Shown here: piece by piece, positions 1 through 10,462 of the stretch
Layout of the letters: each line of letters begins with the position of its first letter
Numbering within the stretch: position 1 is the stretch's first letter
Assembly: GCA_964036195.1 (NCBI GenBank)
Contig: OZ038455.1
Location: forward strand, 3,985,855 to 4,049,854
Direction: 5' to 3'
Length of the DNA stretch: 64,000 bases
DNA from: Sphaerolaimus hirsutus
Taxonomy: Eukaryota > Nematoda > Chromadorea > Monhysterida > Sphaerolaimidae
The notes under the pieces: model-generated
Seen by the model: only the letters and a program-made list of their open reading frames with translations
Told to the model about the DNA's origin: nothing
Databases searched by the model: none
Translations under genes and position numbers: made by a program

Positions 1-120
1 TGGCCAAGAAAGTATTGGTTTCCTGATATTTTGGACTTATCAGTTGCTTCGCCAGTGATGTTGCCTAAAGTTAGCTGGCTTTTGTCCAGGCCAGACGGTC
101 GGTTACTTCCTGGAATTTGA
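1..120 (+). CDS. 3' end of a DIRS-like reverse transcriptase/RNase H ORF
   Basis: Frame 1 is open from the window edge to a TGA at 118-120. It reads like the last 39 residues of a YR-retrotransposon RT/RNase H polyprotein: W-P-x-K-Y-W-F-P near the start, then L-P-K-V-x-W-L-L and R-P-D-G-R-L-L-P. A tyrosine recombinase follows about 50-100 bases downstream on the same strand, which is the gene order of DIRS/PAT/Ngaro elements. The body of the ORF lies outside the window. Family assignment rests on the motif pattern plus the neighbouring recombinase, so the clade within YR retroelements is not settled. Confidence 0.6.
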   Translation, partial: WPRKYWFPDILDLSVASPVMLPKVSWLLSRPDGRLLPGI

Positions 121-165
121 AATTTTGAAATTTTTCATGTTTTCAAACAATTTTATTTAAGGGTC

Positions 166-801
166 TCTGCATCCGTTAGTGAAATCGAGATTACGGCTGA
201 CAGTTTGGCTTGTTTCGGGAAAGCTTGCCGTTCGTCGGGCCTTTCAGTTCAAGCTTCATCACTGGCTCAGCAATCGCTCAATAAAACTACCTGGAACCAA
301 TACCAATTGGTCTGGGGTCGCTGGATTTCTTGGGCTCGATCAGTCAATGCCCATTCCTTACGGCCAGATGCGTCTCAGGTTGCAAATTTTTTAGCATATT
401 TACATTCCCTGGGTCTTGGGTACAGTTCCATTTCGGGGGCTAGGTCAGCTCTTGCTACTATGCTTTCTCCCACAATTGGTTCCATTTTGTCGGAGAGCGT
501 TTTGGTTAAACGCGTGCTGGCTGGAATCTACAAATCGAAACCCCCTGTTGCGAAATACAGTTCGATTTGGGATCCCGAAATTGTACTCAACTTTATCAGA
601 TCAAATTTTTCGGATAACAACGCTTTATCCTTGATCAATTTGAGTCAAAAGACGGTTGCTCTTCTGGCTTTGGCAAAGCCGTCGAGAGCTATTGAGCTTG
701 CCAACATTGATTTGTCTTCGATTCATTTCAATGATTCGCATGTAAAGTTTTCTGCGAAAGCGGATGACCTTTTGGACCAATTTCCCGCTTCCAAAATTTG
801 A
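166..801 (+). pseudogene. Tyrosine recombinase, N-terminal half (DIRS-like), broken
   Basis: Reads as the N-terminal DNA-binding part and start of the catalytic domain of a YR-retroelement recombinase, which integrates the circular cDNA. Seen: a W-x-x-Y-x-x-x-W-x-x-W core-binding helix, P-D-A-S-x-V-x-N-F-L-A-Y-L, and a K-T-V-A-L-L-A-L-A-K-P-S-R-A-I-E-L segment that should carry the first catalytic Arg. Similarity ends near base 745; the last 18 codons before the stop at 801 look unrelated. The missing C-terminal half (H-x-x-R box) is on the opposite strand immediately after, so the gene is split by an inversion. The start codon is uncertain; the frame is open upstream to about 157. Confidence 0.65.
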
Positions 802-1052
802 AAAAGAGGGATTCCCGAGGCTAGCGCTTTACTAGCTGAGGCGGCCCGAAAACTATGAGCCGCAAAATTATCAATACCGGCAAGTTTAAGAATTGATAGT
901 AACCAGCGGCGCAGAGTATCACTGGTCGCGTCATTAAACGGTTTTTTAGAAGTAACAAAACATCTTTTAGAAGTGTTAGGTCTAAAGTTAGCAACTTTCT
1001 GAAGGTAAAATTGCAACTGAGCCACTGGACAAATATCCTTCTGTACAAAACG
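727..1052 (-). pseudogene. Tyrosine recombinase, C-terminal catalytic half, inverted
   Basis: On the minus strand the frame is open from the gap edge (1052) down to about 727. It holds K-D-I-C-P-V-A-Q-L, then S-D-T-L-R-R-W-L, then A-H-S-F-R-A-A-S-A-S-K-A (the H-x-x-R catalytic box), then A-G-N-W-S-K-R-S-S-A-F-A-E-N-F. The nucleophilic Tyr expected right after F-A-E-N-F is missing; the sequence changes there, at the inversion point near 740-747. It is probably the other half of the plus-strand fragment, though a second inverted element copy cut by the gap is possible. Not functional as written. Confidence 0.6.
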
Positions 1053-1252
1053 NNNNNNNNNNNNNNNNNNNNNNNNNNNNNNNNNNNNNNNNNNNNNNNN
1101 NNNNNNNNNNNNNNNNNNNNNNNNNNNNNNNNNNNNNNNNNNNNNNNNNNNNNNNNNNNNNNNNNNNNNNNNNNNNNNNNNNNNNNNNNNNNNNNNNNNN
1201 NNNNNNNNNNNNNNNNNNNNNNNNNNNNNNNNNNNNNNNNNNNNNNNNNNNN
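1053..1252. other. Assembly gap of 200 N
   Basis: A run of exactly 200 N bases. The round length suggests a placeholder, so true distance and orientation across it are unknown. Confidence 0.99.
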
Positions 1253-1690
1253 GTCAAAGTGCTGCAAACATTAAAGATACGAAAAGCTCACGCTGCCATG
1301 CAAAAGTTTGGTGAAACTGTTTCTTGTGATGCAGCTTGCTGTGTTGATAGCCTATATTATTAGATTTGTATACATTTCCCTTGATATACATCTTTTGATA
1401 GCTCAATTAGAAAATGGCATGGTATATGATATATCACTTTTGTGCATTCAAAAGCATACAGATGTTTGGCTGCAGCGTCCACTTTTTGTTGGCTTTAGCC
1501 ATTTTTTATTGGATGTACTTCTTTTCGGGGGCCACAGGCCCAAAAAAATTATAAGTTATTGCAAATCAAGCAAATGCCAAATTTGGCACTGAGAAAGACA
1601 ATCTATAGTCAAGAAGAAGCCAAATACTAATATTCAAAATATTTTCAACTTGAATGTCACAAATTTCTGGTTTGTATTAGTATAATTACT
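1253..1690. other. No feature recognised
   Basis: AT-rich sequence without a supported gene. The 94-codon plus frame at 1308-1592 has no recognisable motif or splice context. Confidence 0.4.
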
Positions 1691-2010
1691 TGATTTTTAT
1701 CTGAAATTGTTCACCTGAAAGTTGCCACTTGACATTTGAACTGACATTAAGAACTTGACATTTAGAACCTAAAAGTTATCACTTGACATTTCTGACTTGA
1801 CATTACCCACTTGACAATGACTTGACATGAACCACCTGCCATATTTTCACCTGATAGTTTTCACTTGACATTTATGACTTGACACCTGAAAATTATCACC
1901 TGAAAATTATCAGTTGACACCAAAAACTTGACATTTGAATTGAACTATCACTTGACACCAAAAATGACTTTTACTTGTCATTTGACTGGAATTTCACTTG
2001 AATGTTGGTA
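1690..2010. repeat. Degenerate ACTTGACATT repeat cluster, part 1
   Basis: The decamer ACTTGACATT and variants (ACCTGAAAGT, ACTTGACACC) recur every 10-25 bases. The same motif returns at 3035-3125. It looks like a decayed microsatellite or satellite edge. Confidence 0.7.
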
Positions 2011-2159
2011 TCTCCACTTCATCTCCACTATCACTATCTCCCTGTTAATAGTGCTTTTTTATGCTGTTTTTATCGAGTGGCACCATGGAGTCCAATATGG
2101 CACCATTTTTATGGAGTGGTGCCATAGACTCCAAAGTGGCGCCATCTTATGTATATTTT

Positions 2160-3010
2160 TATTTTTTATTTCAAAATAATTTTTCAAATTTTTTTATATA
2201 TTTTTTTATTATTTTTTTTTCAAATTTTTTCTTCAAATGTTTCATTCAAATTTATTCAAAGTTTTTTATAAATAATTTATTATTTTTTTAAATTTTTTTT
2301 TTAATTTAAAAAAAGTAGAAAAAAAAAAAATTGAAAAATATAAAAATAAAAAAAACTTTAAAAAAACTTTAAAAAAATTTGTTTAATTTTAAAAAATTGA
2401 AAAAAATTTGAAAACAAAATAAATAATAAATAAATAAAAATTTAATAAAATTTTTGAAAAAATTGAACAAATTTGAAAAAATAGATGCTAGAATTAGATG
2501 CCTCAAATCAGAACTACGTACCTCAATTGCCTTAATTTTTTAAAACTTAAAAAAAAATTTAATCAATTTTTTTTATTTGTAACAAAATAAAAAAATAAAA
2601 AGAATAAATAAATAAATTTAAAAAAAACTTAAAAAAAATTTTAATTTAAAAAATGTATTTTTTTTTTGAAAAAAGTAAAAAAAAATTTTTTATTTTAATA
2701 AAAATTTAAAAAAATTGAACAAATTTGAAAAAATAGATGCTAGAACTAGATGCCTCAAATCAGAACTACGTACCTCAATTGCCTTAATTTTTTTAAACTT
2801 AAAAAAAAATTTAATCAATTTTTTTTATTTGTAACAAAATAAAAAGAATAAATAAATAAATTAAAAAAAAACTTTAAAAAAATTTTAATTTAAAAAATGT
2901 ATTTTTTTTGAAAAAAGTAAAAAAAAATTTTTTATTTTAATAAAAATTTAAAAAAATTGAACAAATTTGAAAAAATAGATGCTAGAACTAGATGCCTCAA
3001 TTTGGAACGA
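2160..3010. repeat. A/T-rich low-complexity block with three ~250-bp tandem units
   Basis: Almost pure A/T with a recurring island ATAGATGCTAGAAYTAGATG at 2481, 2733 and 2975 (spacings 252 and 242). The first two are followed by CTCAAATCAGAACTACG and the third diverges. This marks a three-copy tandem repeat with T/A-homopolymer spacers. Confidence 0.8.
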
Positions 3011-3034
3011 AATAGGTGCCTCAATCGCCATTTC

Positions 3035-3125
3035 TGACTTTGTATTACCGCTTGTCATTTATGAGTTGACAGACAACTTGACATTTGACTTGATTTTTCA
3101 CTTGACATTCGACTTGACATTAACC
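3035..3125. repeat. Degenerate ACTTGACATT repeat cluster, part 2
   Basis: Same decamer as 1690-2010. The A/T tandem block separates the two clusters and may have inserted into one array. Confidence 0.6.
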
Positions 3126-3169
3126 ACTACAACTTTATGACTGAAAGTAATCACTGACTCCAAGGTCAC

Positions 3170-3890
3170 ATGCTCAATATCACATCAAGCAGTACTTCAG
3201 GCATGTGTGCGCATACACACAAACATACAAAACATACAAACTTGAATAACTTTTGTAAATCTCAACCAAAATCGCCAAAAATTGGCTCATTTGAAAGCTC
3301 TAGTCATGGCACACATCAACAAATTTTTTTTATTGCCGCATTTGTATTCAAATTTTAAATTTATTGAGGTTTGCAAATTTCAAACAGATACCATCCCAAA
3401 GTGGGCGGAGCCTGTGAAAAAAATTCCCGAAAATAAGAAATGGCATCATATGCTCTTTCATATGAGCCATCAACCATGAAAATCGGTCGTGTTTCAATGA
3501 AGTTATTGCAGTTTGAAGATTGTCGGGAGAACAAGAAGAACAACAAGAACAACGACAACAACACTGTCTAGAAAAGAAAATGTGCAATAACTTCCTCCCA
3601 ACTCGACCATTTGATCTGAAAATTTGCATGGGGGTACTTTTCGACACGGGCTATTCAATGGTATAATTTGTTTTGCCGTAGCTTGTCGCGCTCCGAAGTT
3701 ATTGCGATTTCAATTTTGCGATTTCCGCATTTTGGTGTGTCGGACCATATTATGGGTGGGACGCTTGCGCCCTCCCTCGGCAGCGAGGGATGGCGCTGGC
3801 GCGCCCACCTGATTTTATATTTATCGTACCTACTTGTTTGTTCAAAATTTGTTGTCAGTTTATGACAGAGATAGTTCCAATATCTGTACA
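3170..3890. repeat. Dispersed-repeat remnants with a GC-rich hairpin
   Basis: No gene is supported. 3838-3891 matches the left-central part of the element at 23635-24410 (shared GTTGTCAGTTTATGACAGAG). Bases about 3751-3806 can fold as a GC-rich hairpin, with CTCCCTCG facing CGAGGG around a short loop, inside the arms GGTGGG/CCCACC. Confidence 0.45.
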
Positions 3891-3891
3891 G

Positions 3892-4212
3892 TAGTGATGG
3901 AATGGCGCCACGGCGCTGGCGCCATTTGAGGGCGCCGTTTTTCTGTGGCGCCCTTGGCGCCTGGCGCCCACATTCTGAAAGGCGCCATGGCGCCTTTGGC
4001 GCTTGGCGCCTTTTTCTGTGGCGCCCCTGGCGCCCTATTTTCCAAATGGCGCCATGGCGCCCTTGGTGCTTGGCGCCCTCTTTCCGTGGCGCCCCTGGCG
4101 CCTGGCGCCCTCTTTCCGAATGGCGCCATGGCGCCCTTTTTCTGTGGCGCCCTTGGCGCTCTCTTTACGTGGCGCCCCTGGCGCCCTTTTTTCTGGCGCT
4201 TTTCCATCACTA
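3892..4212. mobile_element. hAT-like MITE, TAGTGATG family (321 bp)
   Basis: Terminal inverted repeats TAGTGATGGAA and TTCCATCACTA. The interior is a degenerate array of the self-complementary hexamer GGCGCC with ATGGCGCC variants. Flanks CTGTACAG and CTGTATAC agree at 6 of 8 bases, an aged 8-bp target duplication. It sits inside a fragment of the related GGTGCC element. Open frames across it in several phases are array artefacts. Confidence 0.85.
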
Positions 4213-4548
4213 CTGTATACTCGGATTTTAAGGGATTTATAGTACTATATGTCCTTGTATACCTATGTTGAGCCATTTTACATATAGTTCTAGCGATTTT
4301 TCTACCTTTTCTTACTTCTACACTTTGAAAAAGCCTATATATCGAACCCCCCGTAACCCGCCCCCCATTTTTTTCAGCTAGGTATCTTTCCAGAGGAGTG
4401 ATTTGGTAAATATATATCCGACCCACCCGAAGGGTCAAAATTTAGGAGACACCTGCATTCGAAACACCCATAAGCGCCAAATCCAGAAAAAAATGACTCA
4501 ACGCTCATTTTAGAAGAAAAATCGGCAACGTTTTTTTATATCGACTCG

Positions 4549-4682
4549 TACGGTTGGGACGATATGACCTTTTGATCTCAATAACGAGGATACATATTGT
4601 ATCGATATTGAATATAGAGTTTCAGGCGAGAACAATTTAATATTTAATATCAATATTGAAAAGTCAAATCATCCCAACCCTA
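4549..4682. mobile_element. Degenerate short TAGGGTTGGGACGAT-type element
   Basis: Imperfect inverted ends, TACGGTTGGGACGATAT at the left and ATCCCAACCCTA at the right, with ATCGATATTGA-like text between. It matches the ends of the element at 54682-55406. No target duplication can be read. Confidence 0.5.
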
Positions 4683-4701
4683 CCTATGGGGATCATATAG
4701 A

Positions 4702-5400
4702 TAGAGGTATTCTAGATTTCGACCCTCTGGGGGTTGGATAGATAGCAAATTTCTCCTCCAGAGGGATAGATAGCTGAAAAAAATGGGGGGGGGCATTCGC
4801 GGGGGTTCAATATATAGCACCAGAATGAAGAAAAGGTAGAAAAATCGTAAAAGTATATGAAAAATCACCAAATATGGGTATATAAGCACATATAGTACTA
4901 AAAATAGCAGAAAAGAGGCAATTAGACGCATGAACTAGTGGTGAAAATCAATAAAACGGGAAGAAAAATAGCAATTTTGATCGCAAATTGAGGTATAGTT
5001 ACTCAAAAATCGCCCCAGATATGTAGATACTGTGCGCGCAGAAATTCCTGTCCGTATTGGCACCAACCAGGGGTCTCCAAGATTTTGGCCCTCAAGGGGG
5101 TTGAATAGATAGCAAATCGCTACTCCGGAGGGATAGATAGCTGAAAATTTTTCCGAGTGGGGGTTGGCAGGGGCAAAATGTATAGGCTTTTTTTAAGGTA
5201 TAGAATGCAGAAAGGGCGAAAAATCGCTAAAATAGGTTAGAAGTAGCAAAAACAGGTGAAAAATAGCAAAAATAGCTATATAACCATGTATATAGCCGAA
5301 AATGGCGATTTTGAAGGTGAAAAACTATAAAACGGAGAGAAAATTAGCGATTTTGAGCGAAAATTGGGCCCAAAAATCGCTCCAGATACAGTGTGCGCAC
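4702..5400. repeat. Two truncated CAGGGGTMTC-family elements in tandem
   Basis: The 5' halves of the family seen complete at 17239-17722 and 57141-57642 occur at about 4702-5035 and 5068-5392. Both carry GATTTYGRCCCTC, GATAGATAGCAAAT and AAAAATAGCRATTTTGA. The second begins with the intact CAGGGGTCTC at 5068. Right TIRs are missing. Confidence 0.7.
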
Positions 5401-6150
5401 ATATTTTGCTGCGCAACGCCACTCTAAAGAGACTCCGCCCACTTTCGTAAATGTTCACGCGGGCCGTCCCTCGAAAATTGCGGATTTTCTATCAGGCTCG
5501 CCTTTTTTGTGTGTGGGCTCAATAATGACAGTTAAATTTCGACGTTTTCTTACATTTGACAGAGAACACATGTAATTTTAACCATCTGTGCGTACGCTCA
5601 ACCCACAATACTCATTTTAAGGCGCGTGATCGGGCTCCAAAAGTTCGTAAAAATCAAAAGTTTGTAAATATAGGGAAAACGACGCGCGTGTCCGAGCAAA
5701 ATTTACGTTTCTTTGATGTAGGCTGCGCGAGTGCGCGGAGTAACAGTGGCACTTGTGTCGGTGCCAATACGCGCAGACTGTAGATAGATAGATTGTTCTA
5801 ACATAACACAGACATTGTTTTTAACATGTAATTATTCTGCATTGCCCGGATCACAATTAAATTTGGAGGGGGTATTTCGAGGGCGGGGCTAATAAATTCA
5901 TAGTGCCCATTTTGACGAAATACAGTATAGGCTTTTTTTGAGGTGTATAAGCAAGAAAAGGGAGGAAAATCGCTAAAAGTAGATGAAAAATAGCTATATT
6001 AGCACATAATATATGGAGACAATAGGAGAATAGGAGAAAATAGGCAAAAATGAACATGAACTAGCGATATATGAAAAATAGGCCCATTTTGTCGCTATGC
6101 GATCTCCAAACGCACATGCGGCAATGTTCAAAGATAAATACTATAGCAAG
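5400..6150. other. Unassigned repeat-like spacer
   Basis: No gene recognised. 5865-6060 resembles the interior of the TACCGTA and CAGGGGT families (GGGGTATTTCGAGG, then AAAATCGCTAAAAGTAG). Confidence 0.35.
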
Positions 6151-6244
6151 TAGGGTTCAAATGGGATTGACTTTTCGGGATCGGGATTGGTTTTTTGAGA
6201 TTTTGGAATCGGGATTGGGGTCACGGGATCCCGTTTGAACCCTA
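6151..6244. mobile_element. 94-bp minimal TAGGGTTC-family MITE
   Basis: TAGGGTTCAAATGGGATT at the left, CCCGTTTGAACCCTA at the right. Flanks ATAGCAAG (6143-6150) and ATAGCAAA (6245-6252) agree at 7 of 8 bases. The interior is only GGGATTGG-type repeats, so this is little more than two TIRs. Confidence 0.85.
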
Positions 6245-6312
6245 ATAGCAAATGGATTGGAAGATTGCTCTGCGACACGTGAAGCCGATATCTAAGTTGA
6301 CATACATGTGTC

Positions 6313-6780
6313 TAGGGTTCAAACGGGATCCCAATCCCGAATCCCACAAAATTTTGGGGTTTTGCAGTCCCGATCCCGAAACTTTTGAAATCCCAATCCT
6401 GATCCCGAAAAAACCCATAATCTCGATGCCGATCCCGGAAAAATGTTTCAAATTAGGCAAATGACCTTTTGGAGCAGAGAAATGGGAACAAAAGCTTCTG
6501 GTGTGCGTTTTACGTCACTCATCTGGCATTACAGGGTGTTTTTATACTCTTTTTTTTGTGAAAAATGGGCGAAAAACCATGTATTTTAGAACCTTTTCGA
6601 AAATAAGAATCCTGATCCCGAAAAAAATGCCAATTCAGATCCCAAAATCTCCAAGAAGCCAATCCCGATCCCAAAATCTTCAAAAACCAATCCCGATCCC
6701 GTGACCCCAATGCCGATCCCGAACCCGAAATCTCAGAATACCAATCCCAATCCCGAAAAGTCAATCCAGTTTGAACCCTA
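6313..6780. mobile_element. hAT-like element, TAGGGTTCAAACGGGAT family (468 bp)
   Basis: TIRs TAGGGTTCAAACGGGATCCC and TTGAACCCTA. Perfect 8-bp duplication CATGTGTC (6305-6312 and 6781-6788). Subterminal arrays of CCAATCCCGAT run inward from both ends. No transposase frame. Confidence 0.93.
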
Positions 6781-6789
6781 CATGTGTCG

Positions 6790-7385
6790 ACTAGTGTGTC
6801 GGCCGCTAGTAGCGACCATTTCCAGTCGTTTAATTGCATTCCGACGCTATTATCGGTGAACCCCTCCCGTATTCAATACAAACTGAAACAAATCTGAAAC
6901 AGCAAACCGTATCAAAATGTTTTTTTGTTTTGGCACGTGGCCAAAAAGCGACGAAACAATTTTATGTCACCAGCTGGATCAATGTGAATGATAAAACGTA
7001 AATTCAAAGGGTAATTCAACAAACCGTCACAATCGCAGATGCCTCATACCAGTGTATATCACTCTGGTGCATTATTTTTATGTAAAGTTATGATGTAGTC
7101 CTAACAAATCAACGATGTGGCGGGAAACATGAACCCGTCACATCAAACGATTTGCGAGGACAATGATCGCTTACCCAATCGTTTAGCTCGTTTCATTTTA
7201 TGCATAAGTGTGAATACATATTATTTAGATAGCATTTAATAATTTCCAACGAAGATAGAAATATTTCTGACGCCGGAAACTTAAAAATAGTATGGCCGGT
7301 CCGCGTACAGGCAATTTTTTATTTTTTTATTTTCTTTTTGCTGAATGCTGATTCATAAGTTTTCGGCTGGCCGTCTCCAGACGAA
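6790..7385. other. Unassigned spacer
   Basis: No gene or clear repeat boundary recognised. 7357-7440 recurs inverted at 42070-42145 (shared GTATCGTGTCTGCCGAGTAT), so at least the end is dispersed repeat. Confidence 0.35.
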
Positions 7386-7389
7386 GACA

Positions 7390-7866
7390 TAACTCCTATC
7401 TATTGGTAGAGTATCGTGTCTGCCGAGTATACAGCAACGACTCCTATCAGTAGACAATAGTGGGTATGGACATTGCAGTGAATTAAATATTTTATCTTTC
7501 ATTTGTAACCATTGTAATTGCTTCATAAAAGTTATTGCCACATCATTCCGAACATTTTAAGTGCTCAACCATCAAAATCGGTTGAAAATTCATGGAAATA
7601 TGCACTTCCTAAGGTGAGACCACTGAGAAACTGCCCGATATTTACTTCAGAAATTCCAGCCCGGTGCGGTGCCTTTCGGTGCTAGCACCGGCAACTCGCC
7701 GGTGCCCTTCGGTGCCGGTGCCATTTTTTCCAAAAGGCACCGGTGCCGGTGCGGTGCGGTGCCATTTTCTGGCCGGTGCCCCAGGGTGCCAGGTGCCCTT
7801 TTCATGCGTTGGCAAAGGTGCCGGTGCGGTGCGGTGCTATTTTTCCCGATGCCTTTAACATCACTA
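7390..7866. mobile_element. 5'-truncated TAGTGATG/GGTGCC-family element
   Basis: Matches the last ~480 bp of the complete element at 23635-24410: the same core (CAGTAGACAATAGTGG, CATTTTAAGTGCTCAACCATC), the same GGTGCCGGTGCGGTGCGGTG array, and the right TIR GGTGCCTTTAACATCACTA ending at 7866. The left TIR is absent. Confidence 0.8.
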
Positions 7867-9573
7867 ATCGCAGCTACACATGTACTAGTTTGTGTAGCGA
7901 TAGACGTTGATATGTCCAAATATAAACACCTTCCCGGACAAGTTCACCACCCATTTTTTTATTTCACTTCGAATGCAATATCTCCATCCATGGGGGTGTT
8001 ATAAAGCTGAAACTTTGTATATATAAAGTTGTAAGACCCCTCTACTCCCCAACAATGGGGGAGGTGCGGCGACTCACTACAGGGTGGGTCGCCCTATATG
8101 CAACAATTTTTTTGGCGTTTTTGGTGTCCCAAACAAGTTCACCACCCACTTGATTGGCTACACTACGAGAGCCATATCTCCAGCTGTGATGGCGGTATAA
8201 AGATGAAACTTGGGGGATGTCTTGCCAACAACCCCCCTCACAATAAACCAGTGGGGCGGCTGCCAACGACCCACTAAAGCATGGGTCACTGCATATAAAG
8301 TTGATCATTTTCTAAAAACAGCCCAAGTGTCCCAAAACAAGTTTATCACCCAACTGCATTATAAAAAGATGTTGTCAGAACTAGCCTGATATAAAATTGA
8401 ATCAGATTCGAACCCTAGTACTGCTCACAAAAAATTTTTCAGGGGGGCACCCACCCCGTCCCATAAACAGCAGACTGAAAATTTCCCTTTAAACCAATTT
8501 TTTGTTTCACACTTACAAAGTTGGTTTACAAAGTTCACTAGAGAATGGTCTAAGGTTCAAAGTTATGTAAACAACATAACCTCTAAAATGCCTCTATAAG
8601 GAAATTTACTTGGGGTGAATTCTATGATGTCAAAATGATGTCATTTCAGGAACAAAATTTGACACAATTTTCACTTTTTCATTCACCCCAAATAAATTTC
8701 CTTATGGAAGCATTTTAGAGGTTATGTTGTTTACATAACTTTGAACCTTAGATCTTCCCCTAGTGAACTTTGTAAACCAACTTTTGAAGTGTGATACAAA
8801 AAATTGGTTTAAAGTGAAATTTTCAGTCCGCTGTTTATGGGACAGGGTGGGTGCTCTACTGAAAAAAATTTATGAGCAGAACTAGGGTTCAAATCTGCTT
8901 CAATTTTATATCAGGTATGTTCTCACAACATTTTTTTGTAATGCAGTTGGGTGGTGAACTTGTTTCTGACACTTGGGCTGTTCTTAAAAAAATTATCAAC
9001 TTTATATGCAGTGACCCATGCTTTAGTGGGTCGTCGGCAGCCGCCCCACTGGTGTATTTTGAGGGGGGTTGTTGGCAAGACATCCCCCAAATTTCAGCTT
9101 TCTACCGCCCTCACAGCTGGAGATATAGCCTTTAAAGTGTAGCTAATCAAGTGGGTGGTGAACTTGCTTGGGACACCAAAAACGCCACAAAAATTGCTGC
9201 ATATAGGGCGACCCACCCTGTTGTGAGTCGCCGCACCTCCCCCCATTGTTGGGGAGTAAGGGGGTCTAACAGCTTTATATATACTAAGTTTCAGCCTTAT
9301 AACACCCCCATGGACGGAGATATTGCGTTCAAAGTGAAATAAAAAAATGGGTGGTGAACTTGTCCGGGAAGGTGTTTACATATACCCTACTTGGACACGT
9401 TGATTACCTGTTTTGTGTATATAAAAGCGTACTCTTTACTATGAATTTCATGAAAATTTCTTACGAAATAATAACCCCCCCCTCGAATAAGCCCTCCCTC
9501 GAAATACCCCCTCAAAATTTCCACTCTGAAAAAATAAACCCCCTGGGGGTATTTCGAGGAAATACGGTATATC
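7867..9573. mobile_element. Remnant of a TA-type element hosting a foldback insertion
   Basis: 7867-7923 and 9378-9573 join into one copy of the family seen whole at 9860-10259 (GTGTAGC, TTGGACAC, GGTATTTCGAGGAAATACGGTA end). The left terminus is lost to the neighbouring GGTGCC element and the middle is split by the palindrome at 7924-9377. Confidence 0.65.
7924..9377. mobile_element. Foldback element, ~1.45-kb near-palindrome
   Basis: Begins AAACACCTTCCCGGACAAG and ends with the reverse complement at 9377. The two ~650-bp arms pair through AGTTCACCACCCA, GGTGGGTCGCCCTATAT and CATAACCTCTAAAATGC around a ~100-base centre near 8640. Host sequence resumes with the same ATATA on both sides, so a 5-bp duplication is possible. 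Open frames such as 8872-9135 fall inside the arms and look non-coding. Confidence 0.85.
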
Positions 9574-9859
9574 CAAATACAACATCACTTTTATGAACTT
9601 GATCTTTTTACTCTTTTCATTGCTATGAAGATAAAAAACAAACAAAAGCATTTTGAGTGTTAGAGCTTTGGATATCTCGCTTTTTTATTTTTCATGTGAT
9701 GTATTTTTGATTGCATGATGGCCTGGAATTTTTCTGCATCCTCCATTTTGGGTGTCCGTAAATCACGATTTTTTTAAGATCCGCAGATGTGAAATGTAAA
9801 ATGTTCAGCGTTCTGGCCAGAGTTGAGAAAACTGCCGAATCTTTTGAAGTGAATGTAAG

Positions 9860-10259
9860 TACAGTATTACCTCGAAATACCCCCATGGGGGTTTATTATT
9901 TCGCCAGCAAAATTTGAGGGGGGTTAATTCGAGGGGGGGGTTTATTCGAGGGGGGGGGGGGGGGTTTATTATTTCGTCAGAAATTTTCGTAAGGATCGTA
10001 GTAAATGGTAGGCATTTGCGTACCCAAAATAGGTAATAAATGTGTCCAAACAGGATATATTTGGACATAAAAACATAGATAGCTACTCTATGTGTAGCTG
10101 CAATGCAAATTAACAGTAATATACATCATGTACATTGCGTACATGACGTATTGATTATGTACATGACGTACATCATTCCGAAGGGGGGGGTATTTCGAGG
10201 GGGGGGTTTATTTTTTCCCCAGCCCATTTTGAGGGGGGTTAATTCGAGGTAATACGGTA
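9860..10259. mobile_element. Mariner-like MITE, TACCGTATTWCCTC family (400 bp)
   Basis: Ends TACAGTATTACCTCGAAATA and TTCGAGGTAATACGGTA, bounded by TA. Subterminal TCGAAATACCCCC/GGGGGTATTTCGA runs. TA target duplication and TIR layout fit Tc1/mariner-derived MITEs. Confidence 0.8.
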
Positions 10260-10462
10260 TTCTTTACTCACCCCCAAGTACAGAAAATGTAAAGTGAAAA
10301 CACTTTTTGCCTGGCAAATGTAAAAGTGTGAATTTTTGAGAAAAAAAAATTCACCAATTTTCACTGAGAATCAGTATATTTTTTGCCCATTTTCACCTTC
10401 AAACGTGTCTATTTTCAGTTTTTTTGGCTATATATGATCTTATTTGTATACACTTTTGTGGC

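Noticed and set aside
3748-3806. GC-rich hairpin considered as a tRNA or other structured RNA gene
   Set aside because: No T-loop or anticodon-arm pattern; only a simple stem-loop is visible.
3860-4438. 192-codon minus frame rich in Ala/Pro/Arg
   Set aside because: Produced by the GGCGCC array of a MITE; similar frames appear at every GGCGCC cluster (42.2, 43.1, 59.1 and 60.3 kb).
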